Shown here in pieces: positions 18,701 through 30,000 of a stretch of DNA of 64,000 nt. The DNA lies in contig JARBJD010000056.1 in the NCBI GenBank assembly GCA_033064195.1, positions 1 through 64,000 on the forward strand, in the 5' to 3' direction. The notes beneath the pieces are model-generated. The model saw only the letters and a program-made list of their open reading frames with translations. It was not told the DNA's origin and did no database searches. The DNA is from Blattamonas nauphoetae. Its lineage: Eukaryota > Preaxostyla > Oxymonadida. Numbering within the stretch: position 1 is the first letter of the stretch; every line of letters starts with the position of its first letter. The position numbers were made by a program, and so were the translations under genes.

Positions 18701-19720
18701 AAATCTCGCTTTCTTTGAACAAGAAAAGACTGTGCTCGTTCACGACTTGCACTGTTTCACCAATACTCTCCCACATATCAACAGCAACACTCTCCATCTC
18801 TTCATACACGCTTGCCTCGCTCAGTCCAACTGCACATTCTTCTCTCTTCGCCGTCACGTCCATAGGCAATGTAACTTTCACAACGACGATCATCAACGAT
18901 CTGACGTCAACAACCACCCTTTTCTCGATCACAAAGTCAACTGGAACAGTGTCGTTCTCTTCCTCTCCCTTCACCGATTGTGGGTCAACGAGCTCATCTC
19001 TCATCGATGCCACACTAACTGAATCCGTGTCTCTTTCAGTCGTTTATGTCAATGTGTTTCAAGATCTAAAACAGCCACCACCGCGGCGGGTCAGTTGAGC
19101 ATCACCGTCACTGTCAACTCTGACGCGACTTGCCGCACAATCACACTGTCTGTGGACTCTGCCTTCACTGAAACAAGCGAGACACTAACATTGACCAAAA
19201 TGGATTCATGGCCATGTCAAGCTGCTCGTTCACCTCTCTCGTCTCGATTGGGTCGGGCTAAGCCCTGAGTGGAACAATCGGCACTGATGAGGTAGAAACC
19301 ATTGCCAGTTCGATCTTCGCGCCGTGTTCAGCTGCAAATGGAGGAGCTCTCTCGGTCAGTCACAGGCGGACAACTCTCCATCACCTCGACAATATTTTCT
19401 GACAGTTCAGCTGCCGCGAATGGAGCGGCTCTGTTCATGGACCCCAGCGGACTCACAGCCTCACAACTGACCTCTTTGCTGCCACGAACGTCAATGTGTG
19501 TGGATGATCTGGCATTCTCCAAACTGATCGTCGTTCTTCCATCGACCCTGTCATCCGCGTCTGTCGGATCTCTGATCTCCCCCACTGCCTCTCTGACCAT
19601 CTTCCCATCATCAGAGAATGCTCGTTCTCCACGTGATCCTCCACACATGACGGCAGAGGGATCTCGATTTCATGTCCATCCAAATTCCCACCTTCAAGTC
19701 TTGTCATCGACTCAAAATTC
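18701..19720 (+). pseudogene. Beta-helix (pectin-lyase-like) host gene fragments
   Basis: Serine/threonine-rich beta-strand repeats are seen, for example GNVTFTTTIINDLTST, GTVSFSSSPFTDCGS and, from 19302, VTGGQLSITSTIFSDSSAA followed by NGAALFMDPSGL. The pattern of a short strand, NTTF-like turn and SGGAL-like turn is that of the host beta-helix proteins at 54910-57553 and 58470-64000. Several frames are needed to follow it, so it is decayed. Confidence 0.5.
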
Positions 19721-20035
19721 GATAAAATCTGTCAGTGTTCGAGCGGACGATCTGGAGAATGGATTTTCATCTCCGCCTACGACTACTCATCACTCCTCAT
19801 CTCACACTCGATGTCAAGGAAGTCTGTCAAAAAATGTCAGCTTCAGGCCCATCTTTCGATGTGACAGTCACCGCCTGCACATACACATCCTGCTCAACAA
19901 CCTCCGAGACAACTTTTGGCGTACTCTCCATCGCGCACTCTTTCAGACACAGTTCATCCTCACTGGAACAGCAACTATCACAACATGCACGTCACAGTCA
20001 ATGTGATTAGCCGACGTACTCCACCCACGCCTGTG

Positions 20036-20752
20036 TCTAAGCTGATGCCTCAATTGTTTTTGGTGAATGAGGATGCCGCTTCTTCGATTGCTGTTCGTTT
20101 TCTTCTCGCCGTCATTCTCCTCGTTCGCCAGTATCTGAACACGCAACGAATCACTCATGTGGTGATCTGTGGAACTGGAACGACATTCTTGGCATCGCCA
20201 GCGAAACATGTGAGCCGTGTGTGCAGCTTTCTTGACAAAGCACTTGATGGTGACGGGGTGATCCTGGTTCATTCACCTCAAGGGCACAACCGCGTGATGC
20301 TGATTGAGTCGATTTTTCTGATTCAGCGCTACAGTTGGTGAGTGGAGCTTGCGATGGAAGTGACGTCGCTGAGCCGGCGGACTCGGATGAAGGGATCGTT
20401 CGTTTCGGGGTTGAGGAAGCATGCTGGAGTGATTAATCGTCTTGTGCAAACGCCTCGTCTTTTGCAGGAATCGTTCACTCTGCACAACACGTCGTTCAAC
20501 CAGGCAGTGCGACTGGCTCAGTCTGCGCCGAGTGTGCGTACTGCTCCGAAAGTGAAGTTCCCCTGCTCACTGGCGCCGTGTGTCGTGAAACCGAAATCGA
20601 GCTCGTCGACGAAACGACCGCAGACGAGTGAACCGACAAGCGGGACGGAGCCAGCGGGATCGATTCTGCAGTCCGGCGATGCGAGGAGACACCGAATGCC
20701 GCTGAAGTTGGCGAAAACGAGCCCGCTTCTTTCGCGTGTCGCCCGCCGCTGA
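20036..20752 (+). pseudogene. Dual-specificity phosphatase-like fragment
   Basis: The frame reads LMPQLFLVNEDAASS and RITHVVICGT, then FLDKALDGDGVILVHSPQGHNR and, after one in-frame TGA (20339-20341), ELAMEVTSLSRRTRMKGSFVSGL. Dual-specificity phosphatases show L-x-LG-x-x-AA, ITHV, V-LVHCxxGxSRS and a final RR-x-x-x-x-N-x-x-F-x-x-QL block in the same order. The catalytic cysteine position is serine here and a stop interrupts the frame, so this captured copy is dead. A small insertion (FLLAVILLV) separates the first two blocks. Confidence 0.58.
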
Positions 20753-20784
20753 CCAGCGCTTGCCGAAGCTACACTCCACTCGGA

Positions 20785-21384
20785 TTGGACGTGCCGCAGA
20801 TTAATGTTCAGAATGTGCCCGCACAATTGTTGGGGCATGCGACGATTCTGGAATTGATGGAAGCTGGAAACCGAAACTGTCAGCTCTTCGGACAATCGAA
20901 CAAAACGCCCTCCGACGGCAAGGATCGGCCGGGCACCACTCCCGAACGGCATGCCCGGCCGCCCACACTCTCACAAGTCTCGTCCGCAGCGTCACTGGAT
21001 TCGCTGGCCTCCTCGTCGCGTGTTGATTCGCCGACGTGCGCGACGAACGAAGAAAGCGAGTCGGTGATTGAACTGAACCCCACCCCGCTCTCATTGTACA
21101 CAGACCAGCACTTCCTGCCGCTCTTCTCGCCCACACCGCACACCCCTCCGTCGGCAGCGGACAGCAACACAGACCGCTCTCGCCCCTCGTCGCCCACACT
21201 CACAAACCCCCTTTCGCCTCCGAAGGACCACGCGAACTTGAACGAGCCACCGAGTCCTGTTCTTGTGACGATGCACCGGTTCTCGCGCGGGAATGGGATG
21301 CGCTCGCCGCAACACTCGAAGCCAGCCCCAAAGTTGGTCTCGCTCCCCACAACCCCTCCCACACCCTCCCCCTCTTCCCCATAA
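20785..21384 (+). pseudogene. S/P/T-rich frame downstream of the phosphatase-like fragment
   Basis: A frame of about 200 codons rich in Ser, Pro, Thr (PPTLSQVSSAASLDSLASSS, TPPTPSPSSP) and markedly G+C-rich. It may be the disordered tail of the phosphatase-like protein, since the gap between them is short. No domain was recognised, and the opposite strand is also open, so the coding call is weak. Confidence 0.35.
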
Positions 21385-22290
21385 CACGAAAGTGTGCATT
21401 CTGCGAGTGTGAAGAAGATAACACCGACAACATCCGTCGCGAAGGGGAAGGCTGTGGCTGCGAGGCAGAAGCGCCATTTCTGATTGTTTCTCCGATCGGA
21501 TTGGGTGGATCTGCCGTCGTGGTCCGTTCCCTTTCTTTTGGTTCGTGTCCCATCCTCTTTCTTCCTCCGCGTTCTGTTCTGCTTCGAAGCTCGTCATCAT
21601 TTGGCTGTCCTGTTCTGCGCTGAATCTCGCTGTAGCTTTCTGTTCTGGCAGTGTCTTTCTCTGTGCGTCCTGCCCTTTCTTGCCTGTACATGAGACGATA
21701 GAGATTCGGGGGAGGGGATCTGAGGCTATTATCGTTTTACCCATTCTTTACCAGTTTCTGAGCCTATTTTCGCGAATATTTTGTTTTCTTGATTGCTTGT
21801 GACATGCACTGAATGAATTGAAGACGTGATATTGTCTTGTTTCCGAAATATTGGTTGGTGAAGTGTTCAAAAACAAACTGGATTTGTGCAGCACAGGAGT
21901 TGGGGATGACTTACTATCTGGTTCCAGCAAACAATGAAATCCTTATCATTTGAATCGAGTGCGTTTCAACCGTCCAACCAATCTGGGGATGGCAGCAGAG
22001 AATGACGAGAATTGGATGGCTTCAGCATTCTTGATCTCCGCTTCAAACTTCAGCTGCGTCGCAAAATATGTTCACGGAAGAACAAATTGTTGTTCCAGAT
22101 CGAGTTGTTCCTGTCTGCACGGATCTTTCTACAAGTTCACATTAACAACCATCTGCTGTTCGATGAGACCTCGTTCGGCGTTCTTTGCAAGAAATGGGTT
22201 TCTTTTGGTTTTGTCTCATCTGTTGAGAAAATAGTGGGGGCAGTCAGGGACTAAGTTTTCTTCAAATCGAGTGCGATTCAGTGTCGATTC
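21385..22290. other. Interior of the MULE, no gene recognised
   Basis: Short frames only. A stretch near 22010-22240 (FSILDLRFKLQLRRK) has some amphipathic helix pattern but no recognised family. Confidence 0.5.
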
Positions 22291-22309
22291 GTTATTGTGC
22301 CAGTGGAGA

Positions 22310-23305
22310 CCCCAAAATGAGCATTTGAGTTGTCAGTGTATTCATACCCAACCATGTCATCACATCGAGTGATCCGAAATAAATTCGCTGTGGTTTCGTG
22401 TGCAAAAAGGAGAATGTTGTTTCCAACTCCAAAGAGTCATCAAGACCTTCCTCTCGCAAGCTGGCCATGATGTCCTTGCTTCTCCTTTGCACTTCGGGTT
22501 TTGCGTCCTTCCACATCAACAGAGTCCATCTCAGGTACGACAGGCCTTGATCGATCATTTCAACGGTGGTGAAGTGAATGAAGCAATTTATGATGGCGAC
22601 AGAGAGAGGGGGGGCAGCATGAAAGAGTGAATTTCTTCGTAGAAAGAGCGCATCGCATTGGCTCCAGAAGCAGAGTCATAATGCTGGATGTCGGATTGTG
22701 GATGTCGAATATGGAGTAGTGACGACAGATGAATCTCAGAAAACCCTCAAGTGGAACAAGGAGATCCGAAAAGATGATGTGGAAGAACTGAAGTTGTTCT
22801 GGAATCACAGAAAAGTCCCTAAAATAGATGGAGTCGCCGAGTTGAGAGAGACAGCGAACAATGATTCTCACGAGAAGAATTATGTGTTGAGGCTTCAGAT
22901 GATTCTCTTGCTCGCAGAATGAAAGCGGAGGAGTCAGAAGAATTCGGCTTCCACAAGTTTGAGTCGGTCACGAGTGTCGGCCATTTCTAGTGTTGTATCC
23001 AGAAATGAAAGTGCTGAAAATGATATTGTTTCATTGCTACAGGATAAAAGGGAGACCATTGCTTCTGCGAACAGTCGACAGGTTCGATTCGGTGATGGGA
23101 CGAGGTCAAACAGAATCTCGCCGCAAGTGAACAGTTTCTTGGGCCCAGGTGCAAGTTTGTCCAGCAATCGGCAGGCCTTTCGGGTTTCAGACTTTCCAAA
23201 GACGGCTCCTTCTTTCACAAGTGTCACAAGTGAGAGAAAGACTGGAGATGCATCAGAGATGTTGGTGATTCGAGACAGGTTGACTGTGAAGAATGGTTGC
23301 GGCAA
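22310..23305 (-). pseudogene. Decayed helical-repeat family member (Blattamonas-type)
   Basis: Three minus-strand pieces follow one another in reading order: FLSLVTLVKEGAVFGKSETRKAC with LLSCSNETISFSALSFLDTT (to 22934), then FFHIIFSDLLVPLEGFLRFI with CRHYSIFDI (22871-22560), then VQRRSKDIMASLREEGLDDS with FGSLDVMTWLGMN (22558-22292). The order and spacing match a large family of hypothetical proteins with armadillo-like helices that I recall from Blattamonas genomes, ending in L-x-EG-x-x-D and N-x-x-GMN. At least two frame changes make it a pseudogene. The family call is from memory. Confidence 0.5.
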
Positions 23306-23831
23306 ATCTCTCGTGTCCGGTTGGGAAAGATGCGATTAAAAGAGATTCTGTGTGGGAAGGGAGCTGGGTCTGTACGAGAAGAGGGAGTGGAAAAGATCGG
23401 ATTCATTCCCTTCGGTCTCTTCTTGATATGCCCCTGCTGGAAGACAAAGTGAGGTGCACACGTGGTTAGCCAGTTGCCTTGTCTCCGCTTTGTTTGCTGG
23501 TGTTGCGTTCTCTCGATGCCAGTCGTGGATCTGACGGTTAACGTATGGTTGAGAAGGAAGGGGAGGCGGTGTGAGATTGCAGTTGGCTGAAATGGAGGAA
23601 TATCCTTGGGACTCTGTTGGTTTTGGGACAGGGATTACTGAAATGGCACCTGTTTCGGTGAAAGATAATCGCGTCGATTTGCACAACTCCATTCTTGCTC
23701 TGTTTCATTGTATCATCTCATGATTCATTTTTGTGATTGTTGGTACAGAATATATCCTGTTGAAAGGGCGGTATACACCAGAGAGAGGAGAGTTAAAGAG
23801 AAAGTGGGATGATCCGATTCAAAAAAAGGCC

Positions 23832-24170
23832 AATTCAATCCAATTGTCGAACATTACTCATCCGATCATGAATACTGCAATAATTTCACAAAAATATGAA
23901 TGATCATGTCAGAAAAATCCTGTTAAGAAAAAAGTTGGAGATCCCGGGATTCGAACCTGGGACCCAACAGTGGAAGTCTTTGTATCTACCAACTCGTCCA
24001 TTTGTACAATTTTTTTTTGATCAAACATCCACACCGATAAGGTTTAAAAAAACCAACTTTTTTTGCAGATTTCCAACGGTCGTTCAGAAAACCAACGGTC
24101 GTTCAGAAAACCAACTGCAGTTCAGAAAACCAACTGCACTCGAGAAAACCAACTTCAAATTGAGGCAGCC
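23832..24170 (-). repeat. Right inverted end of the Mutator-like element
   Basis: Reverse complement of 16175-16530, with one 18-bp subrepeat fewer and a few base changes. It carries the mirror tRNA-like module (23928-24006, minus strand) ending in a T run when read outward to inward. Confidence 0.88.
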
Positions 24171-24179
24171 CAAATTCAA
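24171..24179. repeat. Right 9-bp target duplication of the Mutator-like element
   Basis: CAAATTCAA, matching 16166-16174. Confidence 0.9.
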
Positions 24180-24723
24180 ACCAATACTGAACGTTCCATA
24201 CGTGAAAGTCAAATATGAAGATGCTCTTCATTTTCTTTTGGAACTCTCTGAATCAAAAGCTGCTTATGAAGAGATCATTGACAATCAGTGGCAAGACAGA
24301 ATTACTCATGAGTGTCGAGAGGATCTCTTTGACTCACTATACATTGAAGATTTCTCAGTGAAGAATCTCCAAACGATTATCCTCTTGGATGACTGTCGCA
24401 GAATTCTAGGTGAACGTAGAACATCCAAAAATAGAATGACAATGATGGACCTATTATTGGAGAATCGACAACCGAAATTCACATTCTTTCTGACGATGCA
24501 TGAGCTCTTCAGTTTGTCAGCAGACATGAAGTCAAACATTGATTCGATGTGGATTTTTGGAGGATTCAACAAAGAACGAATCAGTCGAGTCTATCCTCAG
24601 TTGAACTCGCCAATTGATATTCGACACTTCTGGAATGTCTATCAACGAAAACAAAAATGTGAAGCAGTCATTCTTCGATACAATACAGATGGAGTTGCAC
24701 TGACTGAGATCAACAAAGAAGGT

Positions 24724-25083
24724 TTAAACCGAACTGTCCGTTAATTCTTGAATAAGGTTCCCAATAGTCTCGTCAAGACTTCGAAGCCTCATGCTGAGTG
24801 TGTCTGTCAGTGTTCGAATTGATTCTTCAATGTCTGAAAGTCTTTGATCAATCGAGAGTGTAGTTGAGTCACCGTTGTTCTCAGTACTTGATTTCCTCAG
24901 TGCTATCTCACCTCTTATTTTTGTGATTCTGTATCCATCAATTCTGATTAACCGATTAAGTTTCTGTGTTGTGTATTTATTTAGTTCTTCTCTGTTCTTT
25001 TCCAAATGTCTCTGAAAGTCATAGATGTTTTCGAAACATTTCTGTTCAGGATCAAACGGTTCTAAAATCTTTAGTGATGACAT
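24724..25083 (-). CDS. Small coiled-coil Polinton protein (inner copy)
   Basis: A 119-aa homologue of 2936-3295, starting MSSLKILEPFDPEQK. The core TTQKLNRLIRIDGYRITKIRG is conserved and the C-terminal coiled coil is longer (LSMRLRSLDETIGNLIQEL), a heptad or two having been gained here or lost in the outer copy. The last codons overlap the convergent ATPase gene. Confidence 0.7.
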   Translation of the reverse strand: MSSLKILEPFDPEQKCFENIYDFQRHLEKNREELNKYTTQKLNRLIRIDGYRITKIRGEIALRKSSTENNGDSTTLSIDQRLSDIEESIRTLTDTLSMRLRSLDETIGNLIQELTDSSV

Positions 25084-25154
25084 TTCAATGGAATAAAAAT
25101 ATTCGAAACAGTTTTGATTTATACCAAATTGAATTCACCAATGAACTCAGGAGT

Positions 25155-27044
25155 TCAATTGTCAATTGAGTCTGCATGATATTTTGTGTGTTGGATTGGA
25201 ACGTACACTATTTTTGGTAGACAAGTGAGTCCATTCAGAAGTTTTGCTACAACATTTCCGTGTTTGAACTCAATGAACTGACCTACAAATTGAAACTGTC
25301 TTCGCATCTTCTGAAACTTGGCCACAGTCTTGTTCAAGTCAAGGTGAATCAACAGAATGTTTCCTGGTTTGTATCGCAAAAGCATTTGTGTTGTCTGTTG
25401 TCTTTGAATGTTCTTCAATTGTTCTTCACAACTGGAGATATACAGTGCTTCGATTTCACGATTGTTTTGTGCTTGTTGTGGAGTGAACTTGTTCCAGTAC
25501 GCTCGATGTGGAGTCATGTTGTAGTATTCCACCATCTGATTCATCATTGTATGATTTGCCATTTGTGTCGCATTGTCTTGGAATCCATCTCTGATTGTTC
25601 TACTCACTCGATCGACAATTCTGTTGTGATTTGTGAATGGTGAACTTGTGAAATATGTACTGACTCTCTGTTGCTTGAAATACTCTGATGCTTCTCCACT
25701 TGTCCATGCTGCTTCACCATCACCACGAATATTGTTGACATGAACTCCACGATGATGAATGAGATCGTTGATTGCTGTCTTGACTTTGCTCCATGATTTA
25801 TCCAGAACTGGAATTACTACAAGGTACTTAGTGTTGATGTTGATGGCAAATAGGTAAATCTGAAGAACTGTTTTCGACGTTGGTGATTGAATAAAGACAA
25901 GATCAATTTCCCAAGATCCAAACTTGGGAGAGAAGTAAGGTCGGTCACACTTCTGAGGAACCTTTTTGTCTGATGTCTTTTCTGAATCTCCAGTGATGTC
26001 TTTGGACATGAATTGCATCTTTGATCGAAACGGATATTGTATTTTTGTCACGGCTTTTGGAATCGTTGGTTGGTCAATCATCAATGTGTTTCCTCCTTGT
26101 TCCCTCCTTATTTTCCGAGGATGTGTAGAATCCCATCGGTGAACATATTCATCGTACCATTCCTGAAATGATCTTCCACCAAATGGGATTTGTTTAGGAT
26201 GTGCTAAAATGAACTCAGTTTCGTCATTTCCGAGAGTTCTGCTTCCGTGTGAAAGAATAAACATATTTCGATTCAGTTTCTTTGATTCAACGATCTGTTT
26301 GTCAATGAATTGTTCCATTTTCTGTTGATTGTCCATCATTGAATTCTCTGCTTTGATTTGTTCCTCCTCTGAGTTGTCCTTCTGTTGATGGTCAAAATAT
26401 CCTTTCACTTGTTCCAACATGTTCAGTACTTGCCTTGTCGTCGGTTCGACCTTGTTGATCTCTCTCACATATGGCACAAAACCTTTGTCAATCTTCACAA
26501 TTGTTGGTGGATCTGGTGACTTGGGGATCAGTGGATCATCATCTTCAAACCTCCTCTCTTTCATTGGGAATTCATATTCTGAACCAATTGATGTCGGGTT
26601 TCTCTTCTGTCCAGGAATGATTGGAGATTCCGGAGGTTCAATAGCAATTGGTTGTGGAAGTTGTGTCGGAATTACGATGGCTGGTGGTTGATTAAAATGA
26701 CTATTCTGTGCTTCCTGAAAATATCGTTGATATGCTCTGTATGCTTGTCTTGCATCGTTGTTACTAAGGATCCATCCGGTGAATTGTTTCACAAATCTTT
26801 GAACTACAATTTTTCCATCAGCAATGTGTAAATCAGGAGGTAATTCTCCATTCAGCCAGTCATTGAAGTATGTCTCATCATTTGCGTCGTATTGTCCATT
26901 TGAATCATTGACATGATAGGTTGGTAAAATCTGGGAAAACGTAAGTGTGACTGTGTATATTTTTGTCTTGGAATGGAACGTGTTGTCCAGGAGGTTCTTC
27001 ACTATTCGATCAATTTGTGTTGAATTCAAAAACGGTCTAGTCAT
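25155..27044 (-). CDS. Polinton integrase (inner copy)
   Basis: A frame of 629 codons matching the outer integrase (945-2873) almost throughout, with the same core landmarks WEIDLVF, IRGDGEAAW and NRIVDRVSRTIRD. Most differences lie in the flexible region around residues 180-200 and near the C-terminus, where this copy ends earlier (about ten residues shorter). It starts at MTRPFLNSTQ after TTTATTTTTGTATCA and lies 23 bp downstream of the polymerase stop codon. Confidence 0.9.
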   Translation of the reverse strand: MTRPFLNSTQIDRIVKNLLDNTFHSKTKIYTVTLTFSQILPTYHVNDSNGQYDANDETYFNDWLNGELPPDLHIADGKIVVQRFVKQFTGWILSNNDARQAYRAYQRYFQEAQNSHFNQPPAIVIPTQLPQPIAIEPPESPIIPGQKRNPTSIGSEYEFPMKERRFEDDDPLIPKSPDPPTIVKIDKGFVPYVREINKVEPTTRQVLNMLEQVKGYFDHQQKDNSEEEQIKAENSMMDNQQKMEQFIDKQIVESKKLNRNMFILSHGSRTLGNDETEFILAHPKQIPFGGRSFQEWYDEYVHRWDSTHPRKIRREQGGNTLMIDQPTIPKAVTKIQYPFRSKMQFMSKDITGDSEKTSDKKVPQKCDRPYFSPKFGSWEIDLVFIQSPTSKTVLQIYLFAININTKYLVVIPVLDKSWSKVKTAINDLIHHRGVHVNNIRGDGEAAWTSGEASEYFKQQRVSTYFTSSPFTNHNRIVDRVSRTIRDGFQDNATQMANHTMMNQMVEYYNMTPHRAYWNKFTPQQAQNNREIEALYISSCEEQLKNIQRQQTTQMLLRYKPGNILLIHLDLNKTVAKFQKMRRQFQFVGQFIEFKHGNVVAKLLNGLTCLPKIVYVPIQHTKYHADSIDN

Positions 27045-27067
27045 TGATACAAAAATAAAGTTTGTGT

Positions 27068-30000
27068 TTATTCGATTAGATAATCAGTTGCTTTCAGTCC
27101 ACTGATGAATGGAGGACATGATTCGTTTTCAAGTACGATTGCCTTCAGATGAATTCCATTGAGACTGAGTTTCTGCTGTTGTATTTTGGCTATCTCAAAT
27201 CCATTGGAGTCATCGTCAGAGTGAGCTCTTCTCGTTTGAAAGTTCAAGGTTGTCGTCACTGTTTTCTCTCCATTGAGGCACTTCACATAGTCGTCACTTG
27301 TGATATTTGTTTTCTTTAGAGACACTCCTTTAATCTTGCATTTCTCATCTAGTGAGTAGCACTTTGGAGCAAGACAGATCATCTGTTCACCTTCCTTCTC
27401 AATTGCTAATCCCAACAGTTTCTTCTCATCATCAACTCCTTTTTCAGGATTAGGAAACCATTCATATTTGTGTGCATCATAGAATTCCTTGTCAGCAATC
27501 ACGTGTTCAAATTGTTGATGAATTCCAGCATTCGGATCACCATTAATTGCCCAATAAGCAGAGTCAGTGTCTCCCTCACAGAAGTGAATCTTGTTCATGT
27601 CAAGACACTTGTACATGAAGTTGTAGATGAAATTCAGATACCAGAACTTGGCATTGTCGAGTGTGAATACTGCTTCTTGAAGACATGTCTTGCATGATGC
27701 TTTCTCTCTGTCTTCAATCACGATGTAGTTGTCCTCATTGATCTCTCTTGTCGCTACAAATCCTTTCATCATTTGTTTCAAGTATGTTCTCTTCTCATTG
27801 CAGATTGTGATTGAGTTGTATTTCTCAGTGTTCATTCCATCATATCCGTAACTTCCATTGAGGTTTGTCTTACAGAATTGTTCCTTTCCTTTGTTTCCTA
27901 CCTTCATTGCTTCTATTCTGTCATTCATGAACGATGTCACAAATGGTTCAAATCCAGTATGTCTCGAGAATACCATCACACTCTTAATGTCATCAATAAT
28001 GAAGTGGCAATAGTCGATGAGGAACCACAGATAGTATGTCGAAAAGAACATATACTGATCGTGTGTGCTCAAGAGTTGGGTCAGCTTTCTTTGTTTGTCA
28101 TCAGTCTTCAATCCATGTTTCTTCATCAACAAATATGTCTTCTCTCCAATGTTCTCTTCTGTTGTATTGACAACAGTGTTTCTGAAGATTGGTGAGAAGT
28201 TAATGAAATCATTGATATACTTCTCATCAATATGTCCCTTCAATTCTGCAATGAACAGTGTCTTCTGATTCTTGTCCTCGACAATCTCCCGACATTCTGT
28301 ATCTCCTGTTGCTGTGTACAAACATCTTCCTGGCATGTACATTCTGTGCTTGGTGTATGGATTGTTCTTGTTCTTGATTGATGAGAATGCACTTGGATAC
28401 AGTGAATTAAAGTCAACACCACAGACGTGAGTCATGATGTGTTCAGTATCGGTTGATTTGACAACACCATCTTCAAATGAGAAGTGGTTGATTGGAGTCA
28501 CGTCTTTGATGTTCTGTCGATGTTGAACATTCGATAGTCCACCAGGAACTGCTGCTCTCAGTTTGTGATAGGTCTGCTCGTGTGTCAGAGTCATTGGAAG
28601 TGATTTCCAGATGCAGTATTTCTTTAATTGAATTCTCAATCGTGTGAGATGTTCATCATGGTCTGACTTGTAAGTGTTGCAGTAGTCACAGCAGATCTTC
28701 ACATTCTCTTTCGAATGTCCTTTTGCATTGTCGAGTCTATCCAATGTTGGTTTGATTGCTTGTGTGAAGTGACACTTGCAGATATAGCACACTCTCCTGC
28801 ACTGTTGAACAAACCAGTCGTAGTCTGCTTCAGTGATATTGTTGGTAGTATTGCGATGAGCTTTCTGGTCTTGGTACCTGTATCCTTCCACTTTGTATTT
28901 CCAGTATTGTTTGGTGATCTTGCTTGGTCCAGAATCGTCACATTCGTTGTAGTCAGCATCAATATCAAAGTCATTGTAGGCACATGCATACTTGATTGCT
29001 GAAGCATTTGCTGACAGTGAGAGGTTGTGCAACATGTCCACTCTATATCGGAAGTTCAAATCAATCAGATTATCCAATGGTGCAATCATACATTCAACGT
29101 CTCTGATGTTGTAGAATCTCAGATATTCCCATCTGTTCTTGAATCCTTGCTTGTTCCAATCATCAAGGTAAAGTTGGTAATCAGTGTCGGACATTTCACT
29201 ATTGTTCAGACTGGAGTAGAATTCATATTTGGAGAAAGGTTCTTGTTTGCTTAGTACTGTATCGTAGTCTGATGAATCAAATGATTCATACGCAAAGAAT
29301 GATTTCTGTAGTGTTGTGTTTCCTCCAAAGGCTTATACTGCATTATCCAATGTCATTGGTCCTGTGTATGACATCATGTCGATGAACCGAAGAACCTGTT
29401 GTGTTTTCTCATGTCTGATCAATACTTGTTTGTACTTTGTTGTTGATCCAAGGAAGCTCACCACTTTCCAATCCTTGTCAACGAGATCACGAAAGATAAG
29501 ATTGATGTCGAATCTGGAACTGTTGAATCCAATCACACTGACTTCATTTTGTGAGGGAATTTCTGGATCTTCATATTGGTTGTTCTCTCGAACAGTTTCT
29601 GCATATTTGAAGAGTTCTCTGATCCATTGCTTCACAAAGTCTTTTCCATCTCGAAGATCAAAGTAGATCGATTGAACGCCTGATTTTGATTTGATTGCTG
29701 ATGCAACTGAGAGCGGTTTCAAGTGTGAGATCAACTGTGTATTGTCATCAGAGAATAGATTGTCAAGAATGAGATCTTCCATCGTTTCGAAATCGTAAGT
29801 GATGTAGTATTGTGTTGGTTTGAATTCGTCTTGTCTTTTGTGTGCCATCAGAAATTCATGAGTCTTGTTGTTGAGGATGTGTGGAACATATGGTCTTGGT
29901 GTTTTGTCAAGGGAGATTTTCTTCACATGTTTTCCATCAACTTCTTTACACTCTTTGAGATGTTTCTCGTAGTATGTCTTGAAGTGAGAATCCTTCACTT

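Larger units (their letters stand above)
16175..24170. mobile_element. 8.0-kb Mutator-like (Pack-MULE-like) element carrying host fragments
   Basis: The element has inverted ends of about 340-355 bp and a 9-bp target duplication, the hallmark of Mutator-like transposons. The ends start GGTCATCTCAATTTAAAGTT and, from the right, GGCTGCCTCAATTTGAAGTT. No transposase was recognised. The interior is richer in G and C than the Polinton around it and holds scraps resembling host genes: a Q/P-rich protein, a pyruvate:ferredoxin oxidoreductase segment, beta-helix repeats, a dual-specificity phosphatase and a helical-repeat family. This is the layout of a gene-capturing, non-autonomous element. It needs a MULE transposase from elsewhere in the genome. 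Confidence 0.82.
15858..24744 (+). pseudogene. Packaging ATPase (inner Polinton), split by a Mutator-like element
   Basis: The N-terminal part with Walker A (GNRGSGKT in VLVGNRGSGKTFNALREV) lies at 15858-16174. The part with Walker B (IILLDD) and the C-terminus lies at 24171-24744. Between them sits the 8.0-kb element described separately, with a 9-bp duplication. The gene otherwise matches the outer copy at 3275-4121. It is opposite in orientation to its neighbours, as in the outer element. Confidence 0.85.

Noticed and set aside
20801-21744. Minus-strand frames in the G+C-rich part of the Mutator-like element
   Set aside because: Openness is explained by high G+C on both strands; no domain or repeat supports them.
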